A stretch of DNA of 64,000 nucleotides from CF-46 sp042408445 (GCA_042408445.1 JBHORC010000023.1:124001-188000); one strand, 5' to 3'; numbered from the stretch's first letter, positions 26,818-35,813 are shown. A program made the numbers and translations. Notes: a model not told the origin generated them from the sequence alone.

Positions 26818-27393
26818 ATGCCCGTCGACCTGATCGTCTTCACCGCAGACCGCCGCATCCAGGGTGCGATCCCGCTCGCCGACGACCGCGTCAGCGACAT
26901 GCTGAACTCGGTCGCCCGCGTCGTGATCCGGAATGCCCGGATCGACGATCTCCTCGAGCCGGAGCCACCGGAGATCGCCGATGTCACGATCCCGGTCGCC
27001 GCGATTGTCGCGGTCCTCGTCTCGGGTCGGTCCGGCGTCCAGAGCCGGCGGCGGAAGACCGAGCTTCATCCCGTCCGGCTCGGCGTCGTCCGCTATGTCG
27101 TATCCGGCTGGCTCCACGTTCCCGCCGGCAGCAGCGTCAACCTCGCCTCACAGAACCCTGCGATCGTCCTCGCCGGGCGCGACGCCCTCGTGCCGTTCAC
27201 CGAGGCCCGGATCGCCTATGACCGTGTCGGCGCGGCGGTGTCCGAGGACGCCGAGACGATCCTCGTCAACCGGGGACAGGCGACCTGGATCGATGTCGAC
27301 GAGGCGGCCGTCGGGGACGGCATTGAGCTGTTCGTCGAGCAGCCGAAGGTCTACCACGCGGCGATCGCGAAGGACCTCACCGAGCCTCGCTAG
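26818..27393 (+). CDS. protein of unknown function, 191 aa
   Basis: I do not recognise this protein. It begins VDLIVFTADRRIQGAIPL, has no signal peptide or membrane helix, and is beta-strand-like throughout, with VRYVVSGWLHVPAGSSV in the middle and an acidic ILVNRGQATWIDVDE near the end. The alternating hydrophobic pattern suggests a compact beta-barrel or PilZ-like ligand-binding fold, but this is a guess. It follows the ABC genes by 61 nt and converges on fabI. Codon use matches the neighbours, so it is a real gene. Confidence 0.7.
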   Translation: MPVDLIVFTADRRIQGAIPLADDRVSDMLNSVARVVIRNARIDDLLEPEPPEIADVTIPVAAIVAVLVSGRSGVQSRRRKTELHPVRLGVVRYVVSGWLHVPAGSSVNLASQNPAIVLAGRDALVPFTEARIAYDRVGAAVSEDAETILVNRGQATWIDVDEAAVGDGIELFVEQPKVYHAAIAKDLTEPR

Positions 27394-27444
27394 GGCGCCG
27401 GTCGCTCTCCACGGACGTCAGTCACCCGCCCGGCCGGTGCCGCG

Positions 27445-28224
27445 TCAGTCGCCCGTCGGCACCCCGAGGATGCTGAACCCCGCGTCCACGTAGATCACCT
27501 CGCCCGTCACCGCGGAGGACAGCTCGGATGCGAGATACACGCCCGTCCGGCCGACGTCCTCGATCGTGATGTTCGCGCGCAGCGGCGCGATGTCCGCGAA
27601 CTCGCCGTACATCTTCTTGAACCCGCCGATGCCCGCCGCGGCAAGCGTCCGGACCGGTCCCGCGCTGATCGCGTTGACCCGGATCCCGTCCGGTCCCAGA
27701 TCCGCCGCGAGATACCGGACGGACGCCTCCAGCGAGGCCTTGGCGACGCCCATCACGTTGTAGTTCGCGACGACCTTCTCCGCCCCGTAGTACGTCAGCG
27801 TGAACACGGACGAGCCGCGATGGAGGTGGGGGAGGGCCGCCCGCGTCAGCGCCACGAGCGAATACGCCGAGACGTCCTGGGCGAGGGCGAAGCCGTCACG
27901 GGACGTGTCGACGAAGCGCCCCGTCAGCTCCTCGCGCTTCGCGAACGCGAGGGCATGGACGAGGATGTCGAGCCCGTCGTGGGTCTCGCCCCAGCGGGCG
28001 AAGACCCGGGCGATGTCCTCGTCGCGCTGGACGTCGCACGGCTCGACGAAGGTCGAGCCGATCGATTCGGCGAGCGGCCGGACGCGCTTGTCGAGGAGCG
28101 ACTCAACGGACGAGAAGCCGACGTCGGCGCCTTCCGCGTGGAGCGCCCGGGCGATCCCCCACGCGATCGAGTGGTCGTTCGCGACCCCGAAGATCAGCGC
28201 CGTCTTCCCATCGAGCAGACCCAT
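27445..28224 (-). CDS. fabI: enoyl-[acyl-carrier-protein] reductase
   Basis: 259-aa short-chain dehydrogenase-type enzyme doing the last reduction of each fatty acid elongation cycle with NAD(P)H. N-terminal LLDGKTALIFGVANDHSIAWG is the FabI nucleotide-binding motif. The catalytic pair of the FabI type is Tyr155 and Lys162 in YNVMGVAK, with Tyr145 before it. SAGPVRTLAAAGIGGF and the C-terminal VDAGFSILG agree. Length is normal. A GGAGGG site 5 nt upstream selects ATG 28224 over one 15 nt further upstream. A TATCCT -10 lies at 28264-28269. Confidence 0.95.
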   Translation of the reverse strand: MGLLDGKTALIFGVANDHSIAWGIARALHAEGADVGFSSVESLLDKRVRPLAESIGSTFVEPCDVQRDEDIARVFARWGETHDGLDILVHALAFAKREELTGRFVDTSRDGFALAQDVSAYSLVALTRAALPHLHRGSSVFTLTYYGAEKVVANYNVMGVAKASLEASVRYLAADLGPDGIRVNAISAGPVRTLAAAGIGGFKKMYGEFADIAPLRANITIEDVGRTGVYLASELSSAVTGEVIYVDAGFSILGVPTGD

Positions 28225-28263
28225 TCGACCCTCCAGCACGCCGCGAGCCGCGGCGACGTCCCG

Positions 28264-28269
28264 AGGATA
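28264..28269 (-). promoter_or_regulatory. -10 box of fabI
   Basis: TATCCT on the minus strand within GGCTATCCTCGG. The string GCTATCCTCGG recurs upstream of the aminotransferase gene at the right end of the window. Confidence 0.45.
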
Positions 28270-28278
28270 GCCGCCGGG

Positions 28279-29892
28279 CTACTGCGGCTGCGTGATCCGG
28301 ACGTCGTCCACGGCCACCTCGACGACGCCATTCGTGCCGCCGTCGCGGGCGGAGATGCGGATCTCGACCTGACGGCCGGCCCAGGCGCTGAGGTCCACGG
28401 ACGAGCCGCGCCAGGCCGCCGCGAGGACGCTCGGTGCGCCCTTCGCGACATAGACCGTCGAACGGGTGCCCGCGGCGACGTCGACGATCTCGAACCGGAT
28501 CTCGTCGAGGATCGACGACGTGGCATCGTGGGCGAAGCTCCAGCGGAACTGGAGCTTCTGGGCCGCGGTCGCCGGCAGATCGATCGGCTGCGAGGTGACG
28601 GACGTCTGCCCGTCCAGGTCATTGGCCGCGGCGGACGCTCCCGCGGCGAGCCCCGTCGCGAGGGCGTACCGGCCGGACGTCGTGGCGTCCAGCTGCATCG
28701 CACGGGTTCCGACCTTCGTCGGCGACGGGTTCCCGATCTGCCAGGAGCCAGACGTGGCCGTGTCCGTCCCGTCGAAGTTCTTCCGCCACCCGCGATTGAT
28801 CTCGAAATCGTCGTCATAGGCGCCGCAGCGGGCGATGCGGGTCGCGCCACCCAGCGCGCCCACCGGGCACCACGCCTGGTCGATCAGATAGATCACGGCT
28901 GACTTGTTGCGGCCCGTCTCCGCGGCGATGAGCGAGTCGTCGGGGTAGTCCTTCACGGACATCTCGAAGGTGTAGGCGAAGATCCGGTAGGTCCCGTACT
29001 CGTAGTCACGCGTCGTTCCGGACGTGAGGTACAGGTCGCTCGCCTGCTCGGGCCTGTAACCGTTCAGCGACGCCATCCGCTTGCCCATCGCGGCCAGCGC
29101 CGCGTGGTCGTCGCGCGTCATGTCACTCGGCACGTCGACGTAGGTGTAGCCGTACGGCCACATCACGAGGCGACCCGATTCGTGGAACGTGATCGCGGCC
29201 TTGATCTGCTGCCGGCCGTTGACGACCCGGCTGGCGAGGAAGTCGCCGACGTTCCGGGTCTCCGGCGCCGAGAATGCCGAGGGGCCCTTGTACGTGATCG
29301 CGAGCGGATTGTCGCTCGTCCGCCCGCCGGCGCCCCAGCGGTAGCCGAAGTTGCGGTTCAGGTCGGTCCCGATCGCGGTCGTCCCCGCGTTCGGCTGGCG
29401 GTTCTTGCGCCAGAAGTGGAACTTGCCCCCGGAGATGTCGTACTCCGCGCCGTCGGGGTTGACGGCGAGGATGATCCAGACCTCGCGGGTGTTCACGAGC
29501 CGGGTGATGTACGGGTCGACGCCGTAGCCGTCCACGAGCCAATGCATGATGTGGAGCGTCATCTCGAGGCCCATGTGCTCGTCCGAGTGCGTCAGCCCGT
29601 CGAACAGGACCTCCGGCTCGTCCTCGTCGACGTTCACGTTGTCCGAGATCTTCACGGCCCAGGTCGTCCTGCCCTGGTAGCTCGTCCCGATCGAGAAGCG
29701 GCGGACGATCGCGGGATGGGCAGTCACCTCGGCCGCCACATCGGCGGTCATCTCGGTGTACGTGTGGTAGCCCTCCCAGCCCTTCGGGAAGTCCGCGGCC
29801 GCGGCGGAGGTCGGCGCCGCAAGCGCGGCGAGGAGGGTGACGAGCAGGGCGATGAGCCCGATGGCACGACGAGCGCGATGCGATCCGGTCAT
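28279..29892 (-). CDS. secreted M14 zinc carboxypeptidase
   Basis: 537-aa exported metallopeptidase. Signal peptide residues 1-32 (IGLIALLVTLLAALAAPTSAAA). The M14 catalytic domain spans about 38-345: zinc ligands His102 and Glu105 (THSDEHMG) and His237 (ITFHESG), substrate Arg180 in DLNRNFGYRWG, catalytic Glu310 in YTFEMS. Residues about 365-537 form a beta-sandwich-like domain (FDGTDTATSGSWQIGNP, VDLSAWAGRQVEIRI), usual for secreted hydrolases. It should trim C-terminal residues from extracellular peptides. ATG 29892 begins the signal peptide. It ends 54 nt before fabI on the same strand. Confidence 0.92.
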   Translation of the reverse strand: MTGSHRARRAIGLIALLVTLLAALAAPTSAAAADFPKGWEGYHTYTEMTADVAAEVTAHPAIVRRFSIGTSYQGRTTWAVKISDNVNVDEDEPEVLFDGLTHSDEHMGLEMTLHIMHWLVDGYGVDPYITRLVNTREVWIILAVNPDGAEYDISGGKFHFWRKNRQPNAGTTAIGTDLNRNFGYRWGAGGRTSDNPLAITYKGPSAFSAPETRNVGDFLASRVVNGRQQIKAAITFHESGRLVMWPYGYTYVDVPSDMTRDDHAALAAMGKRMASLNGYRPEQASDLYLTSGTTRDYEYGTYRIFAYTFEMSVKDYPDDSLIAAETGRNKSAVIYLIDQAWCPVGALGGATRIARCGAYDDDFEINRGWRKNFDGTDTATSGSWQIGNPSPTKVGTRAMQLDATTSGRYALATGLAAGASAAANDLDGQTSVTSQPIDLPATAAQKLQFRWSFAHDATSSILDEIRFEIVDVAAGTRSTVYVAKGAPSVLAAAWRGSSVDLSAWAGRQVEIRISARDGGTNGVVEVAVDDVRITQPQ

Positions 29893-29951
29893 GTCGACAG
29901 GATGAGGCACGAACGCGCCGCCGCAACCGGCCGATTCGTTCGGCGGTCCTC

Positions 29952-30881
29952 CTACCGTCCGTCGACGTCCGCGGCGAGCCCGGGTGTGGCGAGCGCGACA
30001 GCGGGCGAGCCGTCGCCACGTGCGGCGACGGCCGCCTGCCAACGCCGCGTCGTCTCCTCGAACATGAACCGCGACGACTCGACCGCCCGTTCCTCCCACG
30101 CGAAGACGCAGGCCGTGAGGATCCCGTCGAAGCCGATTTCGGCAAGGGTCCCGAAGACGGCGTCCCAGTCGACCTCGCCCTGGCCGATGTCGAGGTGCTG
30201 GTGGACCCGAGCCGTGGACCCCGGCGGGTTGACGATGTAGCGCAGGCCGGACGAGGCCCGATGGTCGAAGACGTCGGCGATGTGGACCTGGCGGAGGATC
30301 GGCGCCGCGGCCCGGATCATGGCGGCCTCGTCGCCGCCCAGATGGAACGTGTGCGGGGCGCAGAAGACGTAGCCGACGGACGGTGAGTCGATCGCCCGGA
30401 CGAGGTCGATGGCGGGTCCGTTGAGCTCGATGAAGTCGTCCGGATGGGCCTCGAGGTTCAGGTCGATGCCCTCCCGCTCGAAGATCGGCAGGAGCTCCTC
30501 CATCGAGCGCCAGAACTGCCCCTCGCTGCGGGCGACCTGGTCCGGCCGGCCGTTGAACTCGGAGTTCATCGTCCGGCAGTCCAGCTCGACCGCCAGCTGG
30601 ATCGCCCGCTTCCAGTAGCGGACCGCATCCTGGCGCTCGTCCTCGTCCGGCGACGACCAGCGGTAGAGCGGCAGGATCGAGGCGAGCTGGACGCCGGACT
30701 GCCGGAGCGCGGTGCGGAACTCCGCGACGCGACTGCGATCGGCGCGGGGATGGGTGAAGAACGGGATGAAGTCGGGTCGCGGCGACAGCTCGATCCACTC
30801 ATACCCGATCTCCGCGGCCAGCCGGCAGACCTCGGCGAACGGCAGGGCGCGGAGCATGTACGGGTCGAGCGCGATCTTCAC
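29952..30881 (-). CDS. TIM-barrel sugar phosphate isomerase/epimerase
   Basis: 309-aa xylose-isomerase-like TIM barrel, the fold of IolE, IolI and ketose epimerases. Motifs: IGYEWIELSPRPDF, NLEAHPDDF, VGYVFCAPHTFHLGG and RQVHIADVFDHR; the Glu, Asp/His and His pattern fits the divalent metal site. A GAGGGA site 5 nt upstream selects the GTG at 30881. It is divergent from a Gfo/Idh dehydrogenase gene. Substrate unknown; the neighbours suggest a cyclitol or keto-sugar. No operator of the nearby LacI regulon was seen in its upstream region. Confidence 0.82.
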   Translation of the reverse strand: MKIALDPYMLRALPFAEVCRLAAEIGYEWIELSPRPDFIPFFTHPRADRSRVAEFRTALRQSGVQLASILPLYRWSSPDEDERQDAVRYWKRAIQLAVELDCRTMNSEFNGRPDQVARSEGQFWRSMEELLPIFEREGIDLNLEAHPDDFIELNGPAIDLVRAIDSPSVGYVFCAPHTFHLGGDEAAMIRAAAPILRQVHIADVFDHRASSGLRYIVNPPGSTARVHQHLDIGQGEVDWDAVFGTLAEIGFDGILTACVFAWEERAVESSRFMFEETTRRWQAAVAARGDGSPAVALATPGLAADVDGR

Positions 30882-31039
30882 GGGTGTCCCTCGGCTGGGC
30901 GCGGGGCCGCCGCGCTCCGGGGAAGGATGACGGCCGATTCTCGCGTTCGCAACGTTCGCGCGCGTCGGGACGCGGACCGGTGCTACCGTCGGTGCGGGGG
31001 CCGGGAGGCTGTGCGGATCGGGACGAAAGGGACGTGGCT

Positions 31040-32032
31040 GTGCAGGTTGGATTGATCGGCGCCGGGCGGATCGGCCGGCTTCATGCCCGACTGCTCGCGT
31101 CGCTGCCAGACGTCGAAGAGCTGCTGGTCGCGGACGCAAACCAGGCCGCTGCCGATTCGGTCGCGGAGGAGGTGGGCGGTCGAGCCGTGGCCGGACCGAC
31201 CGAGGCGATCGAGGGCGCCGACGCGGTCGTGATCGCCGCGGCGACCAACGCCCACGCGACCCTCCTTCGGCAGGCCGTGGAGCGCGGCCGACCCACGTTC
31301 ATCGAGAAGCCCCTCGCCTTCGACCTCGAGGAGAGCCGCGACCTCGTCGAGCTGGTCGAGCGGAGCGGCGTCACGGTCCAGGTCGGGTTCCAGCGCCGGT
31401 TCGACACAGGGTTCTCCGAGGCGCAGCGCCTGGTCGCGACCGGCGAGTTGGGCGTCGTCTACGCGATCCGGCTGATCGCCCACGACGCCGCACCGCCGCC
31501 GGAGAGCTACATCCCGACGTCCGGCGGCATCTTCCGCGACTCGTCGATCCACGACTTCGACGCGCTGCGGTTCGTGACCGCCCAGGAGGTCGAGGAGGTG
31601 TTCGCGATCGGCGCCGTGCGCGGGTTCGAGATGTTCGCGCGGTACGACGACTCCGACACGGTGGGCGCGATCCTCCGGCTCACGGACGGCACGATCGCGA
31701 CCCTGTCGCAGACGCGCCACAACCCGCGCGGCTATGACATCCGGATGGAGCTCGTCGGGTCGAAGGACGCGGTCTCGGTCGGCCTCGGGCCGCGGACGCC
31801 CACGCGCTCGCTGGAGCCGGGCGGGCCGGACTTCGGCGAGGGCTGGGACAGCTTCCTGACACGGTTCGAGCCGGCCTACCGCGCCGAGCTGACGGCCTTC
31901 GCCCGGGTCGCGGCGGGGGAGCTGCCGACCCCATGCACCGCCCGCGACGGCTACGAGGCGATGCGGATCGCGGTCGCGGCGTCGACGTCCCTGGCGGAGC
32001 GGCGGCTGGTGCGGGTCGCCGACATCGTCTAG
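31040..32032 (+). CDS. Gfo/Idh/MocA oxidoreductase, inositol 2-dehydrogenase-like
   Basis: 330-aa NAD(P)-dependent dehydrogenase. N-terminal VGLIGAGRIGRLHARLL is the Rossmann motif; FIEKPLAF holds the conserved EKP lysine; GFQRRFDTGF and SSIHDFDALRF match the IolG-type subgroup, with the catalytic-type His in IHDFD. It should oxidise a cyclitol or sugar hydroxyl to a ketone. GTG 31040 is selected by an AAAGGGA site 7 nt upstream; a GTG 6 nt earlier is also in frame. The gene ends 53 nt before the -35 of the LacI-regulated promoter of the next dehydrogenase. Confidence 0.88.
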   Translation: MQVGLIGAGRIGRLHARLLASLPDVEELLVADANQAAADSVAEEVGGRAVAGPTEAIEGADAVVIAAATNAHATLLRQAVERGRPTFIEKPLAFDLEESRDLVELVERSGVTVQVGFQRRFDTGFSEAQRLVATGELGVVYAIRLIAHDAAPPPESYIPTSGGIFRDSSIHDFDALRFVTAQEVEEVFAIGAVRGFEMFARYDDSDTVGAILRLTDGTIATLSQTRHNPRGYDIRMELVGSKDAVSVGLGPRTPTRSLEPGGPDFGEGWDSFLTRFEPAYRAELTAFARVAAGELPTPCTARDGYEAMRIAVAASTSLAERRLVRVADIV

Positions 32033-32084
32033 CCGACACGATTCCGGGCTCCGGCGCGAGGTCGCGGCGGCTGCCCTCCCCACC

Positions 32085-32113
32085 TTGTGCAATCGTTTGC
32101 CAACTGCTAGGCT
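32085..32113 (+). promoter_or_regulatory. LacI-regulated promoter A (operator plus -35/-10)
   Basis: -35 TTGTGC (32085-32090), 17-nt spacer, -10 TAGGCT (32108-32113). The operator core GCAATCGTTTGC (32089-32100) fills the -35/spacer region. The core GCAAYCGWTTGC recurs at sites C and D, and in a degenerate form at B. It drives the dehydrogenase-aminotransferase unit. Confidence 0.7.
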
Positions 32114-32158
32114 CGACCGACCGCCGGCCCGGCGGATGAGCGCGACGGAGGGCACTGG

Positions 32159-33409
32159 ATGGGCGATCGGGCAGGGGTCGGTCCGGCGAACGGCGCCCGG
32201 GCAGGCGACGAATCCGCCTCACCTCGTGGCCTCGGGATCGGCATCATCGGCGCCGGCACGATGGCCGGTGTCCACAGCGCGGCACTCCTGAATCTCGGCC
32301 ATCTCTACCCGACGCTGCCGATCCGTCCCCGACTCGTGGCGGTCGCCGACGTCAACGCGACACTTGCCCGCTCGCTTGCCGATCGGTTCGGCTGGAGCCG
32401 GGTCGAACCGGACTGGCGATCGCTGGTCGCGGCCGAGGACGTCGACCTGATCGTCGCCTGCCTCCCACCCGCGCTGAACCGGGAGATCGTCGTCGCCGCG
32501 GCGGCGGCCGGAAAGCACGTCGTCTGCGAGAAGCCGCTCGGGCAGACGACCGAGGACGCCGTCGCGATGCTCGACGCATGCGACGCGGCCGGCGTCTTCC
32601 ATGGCCTCGCAGCCGGATACCGCTGGTCGCCGGCGCTGCGCGCGATCGCCGAGACGATCCGCACGGGCGATCTCGGCGAGATCCGGAGCGTCCGCGCGGC
32701 GTTCCTCCTGGACTACGCCGCTGATCCGGATGTCCCGCTGCTCTGGCGCTTCCGCAAGGCGATGGCGGGCGGCGGGATCGCGATCGACACCGGCTACCAC
32801 CTCGTCGATTCCCTTCGGTTCCTCGTCGGCGAGATCGCGGACGTCCAGGCGCTGACCAGGATCTTCGTCACGGAACGGCCGCTGCCCGGTCGCGACGCCG
32901 TCGGCAATCGCGGCGGCGGCTCGGCCGCTGCCGGCGCGACGGGCCCGGTCGACGTCGAGGACGCTGCCGCCGCGCTCGTGACCTTCGAGAGTGGCGCCTA
33001 CGGCGTGCTCGAGGCGAGCCGGGTCACGATCGGCAAGCGGATCACGATGCGGATCGAGATCTACGGATCGGTCGGCTCGGCCGAATGGGATCTCGAGCGG
33101 CCGGACGAGTTCCGGATCTGCCTCCCGACCGACGCTGCCACCTTCGGCTTCCGGCGGGTTCTCGTGAACCCCGGCCATCCCGGTGCGGCGGAGCTCCTGC
33201 TCGGCGGCACGGACGGCACGGGCATGGGCTGGCTCGGGCCGGAATGCGTCATGTGGAACGAATTCCTGTCGGCCATCGCGGAGGGCCGCGCCGGTTCGGC
33301 GAACTTCCACGACGGCGTCCGCGACAGCGCCGTCATCGATGCCCTGTACCGCTCTGCGGCGTCCGGAAGCCGGACGCCCGTGCTCGTGCCGACGCCTGCC
33401 GGCGCGTGA
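32159..33409 (+). CDS. Gfo/Idh/MocA family oxidoreductase
   Basis: 416-aa NAD(P)-dependent dehydrogenase. After a 25-residue extension come the Rossmann motif GIGIIGAGTMAGVHSAAL, CEKPLGQTTED with the conserved lysine, and AIDTGYHLVDSLRFL with the conserved His. GFRRVLVNPGHPG near the end is not standard. It is less IolG-like than the other two dehydrogenases in the region and may act on a different intermediate. A GGAGGG site 6-7 nt upstream fixes ATG 32159. The class III aminotransferase gene starts almost directly after it, so the two enzymes may act in sequence (oxidation, then transamination, or the reverse). Confidence 0.85.
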   Translation: MGDRAGVGPANGARAGDESASPRGLGIGIIGAGTMAGVHSAALLNLGHLYPTLPIRPRLVAVADVNATLARSLADRFGWSRVEPDWRSLVAAEDVDLIVACLPPALNREIVVAAAAAGKHVVCEKPLGQTTEDAVAMLDACDAAGVFHGLAAGYRWSPALRAIAETIRTGDLGEIRSVRAAFLLDYAADPDVPLLWRFRKAMAGGGIAIDTGYHLVDSLRFLVGEIADVQALTRIFVTERPLPGRDAVGNRGGGSAAAGATGPVDVEDAAAALVTFESGAYGVLEASRVTIGKRITMRIEIYGSVGSAEWDLERPDEFRICLPTDAATFGFRRVLVNPGHPGAAELLLGGTDGTGMGWLGPECVMWNEFLSAIAEGRAGSANFHDGVRDSAVIDALYRSAASGSRTPVLVPTPAGA

Positions 33410-33422
33410 GATGGGAGAGACC

Positions 33423-34826
33423 GTGACCGCAACCGACGAGCTCACCGCCGCCCCTTCCGGACTCGCCGCCGCCGACACGGCCTGGCCGGTCAGCACGGCC
33501 CGCTCCGCGGCCCTGTTCGCCCGGGCGAACCTCGTCTCGCCGGGCGGCGTGCAGGGCGAGGGTCGGGGCGCGACGCCCTACCCGCTCTTCATGGACCGCG
33601 CGCAGGGATCGCGGATCTGGGACGTCGACGGCAACGAGTACATCGACTTCCACTCGTCGTTCGGGGCGGTCCTCCTCGGCCACAACGATCCCCGGATCCG
33701 CGCCGCAGCGATCCGGGCGATGGACGAGCACGGGATCTCGTTCTCGACCGCCAACCCGTTCGAGGTCGAGCTCGCCGAGCGGTTGATCACGATGATCCCG
33801 TCCGCGGAGCGGGTCGTCTTCAGCTGCACGGGGACCGAGGCGACGTACCACGCGATCCGGCTGGCCCGCGGCTTCACCGGCCGCGAGCGGATCGTGAAGT
33901 TCGAGGGCAACTACCACGGCTGGCACGACTACGTCGCCTGGAGCCACCACTTCGCGATGGACGAGGGCGGCGGCGTCCCGACGCCCGTCGCCGCGTCGGC
34001 GGGGATCCCGGCGTTCGTCCGCGACCTCGTCGAGGTCCGCGAGTACAACGACGCCGACGGTGTCCGCGATCTGCTCGCCCGGGAGGGTGACACGATCGCG
34101 GCGGTGATCATCGAGCCGGTCTTCCACAACGCCGGTGTGGTCCTCCCGGAGCCCGGGTTCCTCGAGGCGCTGCGCGAGGCGTGCACGGCAGCGGGCACGT
34201 TGCTCATCTTCGACGAGGTGATCACGGGGTTCCGGCACGGCGTGGGTGGCGCGCAGGGCCGATACGGGGTCACGCCGGATCTCACGACGATGGGCAAGGC
34301 GCTCGGCAACGGGGTGCCGATCTCCGTTCTCGCCGGCCGGGCCGACGTCATGGACCATCTCGGGCCGAAGGGCGACGTCCTGTTCGCCGGAACCTTCGCG
34401 GGAGCGACGCTGAGCTGCTCGATCGCCCTCGAGGTCACGCGGATCGTCCAGGAGGGCGAGATCCATCGCCATCTCGAGCGCCTCGGCGACCGGTTGAGCA
34501 GCGGCATTCAGGCCGCGATCGACGAGACCGGCGTTCGTGCCCAGGTCCGGGCGCTCGCCGGGGTCTGGACGATCTACTTCACGGACGAGCCGATCCGCCG
34601 GTTCCGGGACTTCGCCCGGTTCGCGATGGACAAGAACCATCCGCTCCAGCGCGGCTACCGGAACTGGCTGCTGGAGCGGGGGATCTACATCCACCCGCAC
34701 TACATGATCCGGGGCTTCCTCACCGGCGCCCACACCGACGCGGACGTCGACCAGGTGATCGAGGCGACCGCCTCGTTCCTGCGCGCCCACCGCGAGCTGC
34801 TCGGTGGGGCACCCGCCGGGGCCTGA
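33423..34826 (+). CDS. class III aminotransferase, glutamate-1-semialdehyde aminomutase-like
   Basis: 467-aa PLP enzyme. Landmarks: SPGGVQGEGRG, SFGAVLLGHNDPRI, the cofactor loop SCTGTEATYHAIRLARGFTG, FDEVITGFRHGVGGAQG and the PLP lysine in MGKALGNGVPI. The fold class covers glutamate-1-semialdehyde aminomutases and omega-aminotransferases; the context (sugar dehydrogenase upstream, no haem genes) argues for an aminotransferase acting on a keto- or aldehyde-sugar derivative. The GTG at 33423 has a GGGAGA site close upstream; an ATG at 33411, 1 nt after the previous stop, is an equal alternative. Transcribed from promoter A. Confidence 0.85.
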   Translation: MTATDELTAAPSGLAAADTAWPVSTARSAALFARANLVSPGGVQGEGRGATPYPLFMDRAQGSRIWDVDGNEYIDFHSSFGAVLLGHNDPRIRAAAIRAMDEHGISFSTANPFEVELAERLITMIPSAERVVFSCTGTEATYHAIRLARGFTGRERIVKFEGNYHGWHDYVAWSHHFAMDEGGGVPTPVAASAGIPAFVRDLVEVREYNDADGVRDLLAREGDTIAAVIIEPVFHNAGVVLPEPGFLEALREACTAAGTLLIFDEVITGFRHGVGGAQGRYGVTPDLTTMGKALGNGVPISVLAGRADVMDHLGPKGDVLFAGTFAGATLSCSIALEVTRIVQEGEIHRHLERLGDRLSSGIQAAIDETGVRAQVRALAGVWTIYFTDEPIRRFRDFARFAMDKNHPLQRGYRNWLLERGIYIHPHYMIRGFLTGAHTDADVDQVIEATASFLRAHRELLGGAPAGA

Positions 34827-34837
34827 CCCGCCGGAGC

Positions 34838-34856
34838 GGCCGGCGTTCGGCCGGCC
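34838..34856. terminator. GC-rich hairpin between convergent transcription units
   Basis: GGCCGGC and GCCGGCC form a perfect 7-bp stem around GTTCG, between the aminotransferase (plus) and the iolE-like gene (minus). No T tract follows on either side. Confidence 0.5.
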
Positions 34857-34895
34857 CTCGTCGGCGCCGCCGCGCGTTCGCGCCGCTCCCGGCGG

Positions 34896-35813
34896 CTAGA
34901 CGCCGAGGCGGCGCACGTACTCCAGGTTCGCCCGCTGCCCGGCGACGACGGATTCGGGCGTGTCGTCCGGGCCGAGCGCCTGATCCTGCTCGATCACGAG
35001 CCAGCCGTCGTAGCCCTGCGTCCTGAGGACGTCGATCACGTCAGGGATCCGGGCATCACCCTCGCCGAGGGGGCAGAAGACGCCGCGCTTGAGCGCGTCG
35101 GCGATCCCGTGCGACTCGGGGATCACGGACGTCCGGCAGTCCTTGATGTGGACGTGCCGAACGAGCTCCCGGTAGTCGACGAGCGCCTTCGCGGGGTCGA
35201 GCCCGCCGAACCGGAAATGGCCCGTGTCCAGGCAGAGCCCGATGAGCGAGCCGTCCATCCGGTCCATGACCCGGGCGATCTCGTCGGCCGACTCGACATA
35301 GGTGGCGGCGTGCGGATGGAGGACCGGCTCGAGGCCCTCGCTGTGACACAGCTCGGCGGCGCGGTGGAGGTTGTCCATGAGCGTGTCGAAGCGCGCCGGC
35401 GACAGCCACGTCTCGGGATGGTCCTTGATCTTGCCGGCGAACTCGACCCGATGGGGCTCGTCGAAGTGGTCGGACAGGATCGCGAGCGGCGTGGAGCCGT
35501 CCGGCGTCGCCGCCCGGATCCGGCGCAGCTGATCCCGCAGCCACGCCCGATCCTCGTCGGCCCGCTCGGCCCGGCTGAAGTGCTGGGGCAGGAACGAGCC
35601 CACGAGGGCCAGCCCGCGCGAGGTCAGGCGCCCGCGGACCTGCTGCGCGTCGCCGAGATAGCCGGGCGGGCCCATCTCCGTGCCGTCGTAGCCGATGTCG
35701 GCCATCCAGTCGAGCATCGGCACGGGTTCCGGCATCCAGGCGTCGTCGTCGAGGACCTCGTCCACGCCGAAGGACACGGGTGCGCTCGAGATTCGCAGGG
35801 TGGTGCCGGGCAT
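34896..35813 (-). CDS. iolE: IolE-like inosose dehydratase / sugar isomerase
   Basis: 305-aa TIM-barrel enzyme. YDGTEMGPPGYLGD, VLHPHAATYVES, GLCLDTGHFRFGG, HVHIKDCR and GVFCPLGEGD match the IolE/MocC type, which dehydrates 2-keto-myo-inositol to the diketone used by IolD. The metal ligands (Glu, Asp, His, Glu) are in place. A GGAGGA site 6 nt upstream selects ATG 35813. It is the last gene of the operon that begins with the ABC transporter ATPase at 42032. Inosose dehydratase is the best guess; other keto-sugar dehydratases or isomerases of the same fold are possible. Confidence 0.78.
   Translation of the reverse strand: MPGTTLRISSAPVSFGVDEVLDDDAWMPEPVPMLDWMADIGYDGTEMGPPGYLGDAQQVRGRLTSRGLALVGSFLPQHFSRAERADEDRAWLRDQLRRIRAATPDGSTPLAILSDHFDEPHRVEFAGKIKDHPETWLSPARFDTLMDNLHRAAELCHSEGLEPVLHPHAATYVESADEIARVMDRMDGSLIGLCLDTGHFRFGGLDPAKALVDYRELVRHVHIKDCRTSVIPESHGIADALKRGVFCPLGEGDARIPDVIDVLRTQGYDGWLVIEQDQALGPDDTPESVVAGQRANLEYVRRLGV

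Noticed and set aside
30941..30960. GTTCGC direct repeats upstream of the dehydrogenase at 31040 as a further LacI operator
   Set aside because: The repeats are direct, not inverted, and do not match the GCAAYCGWTTGC core.
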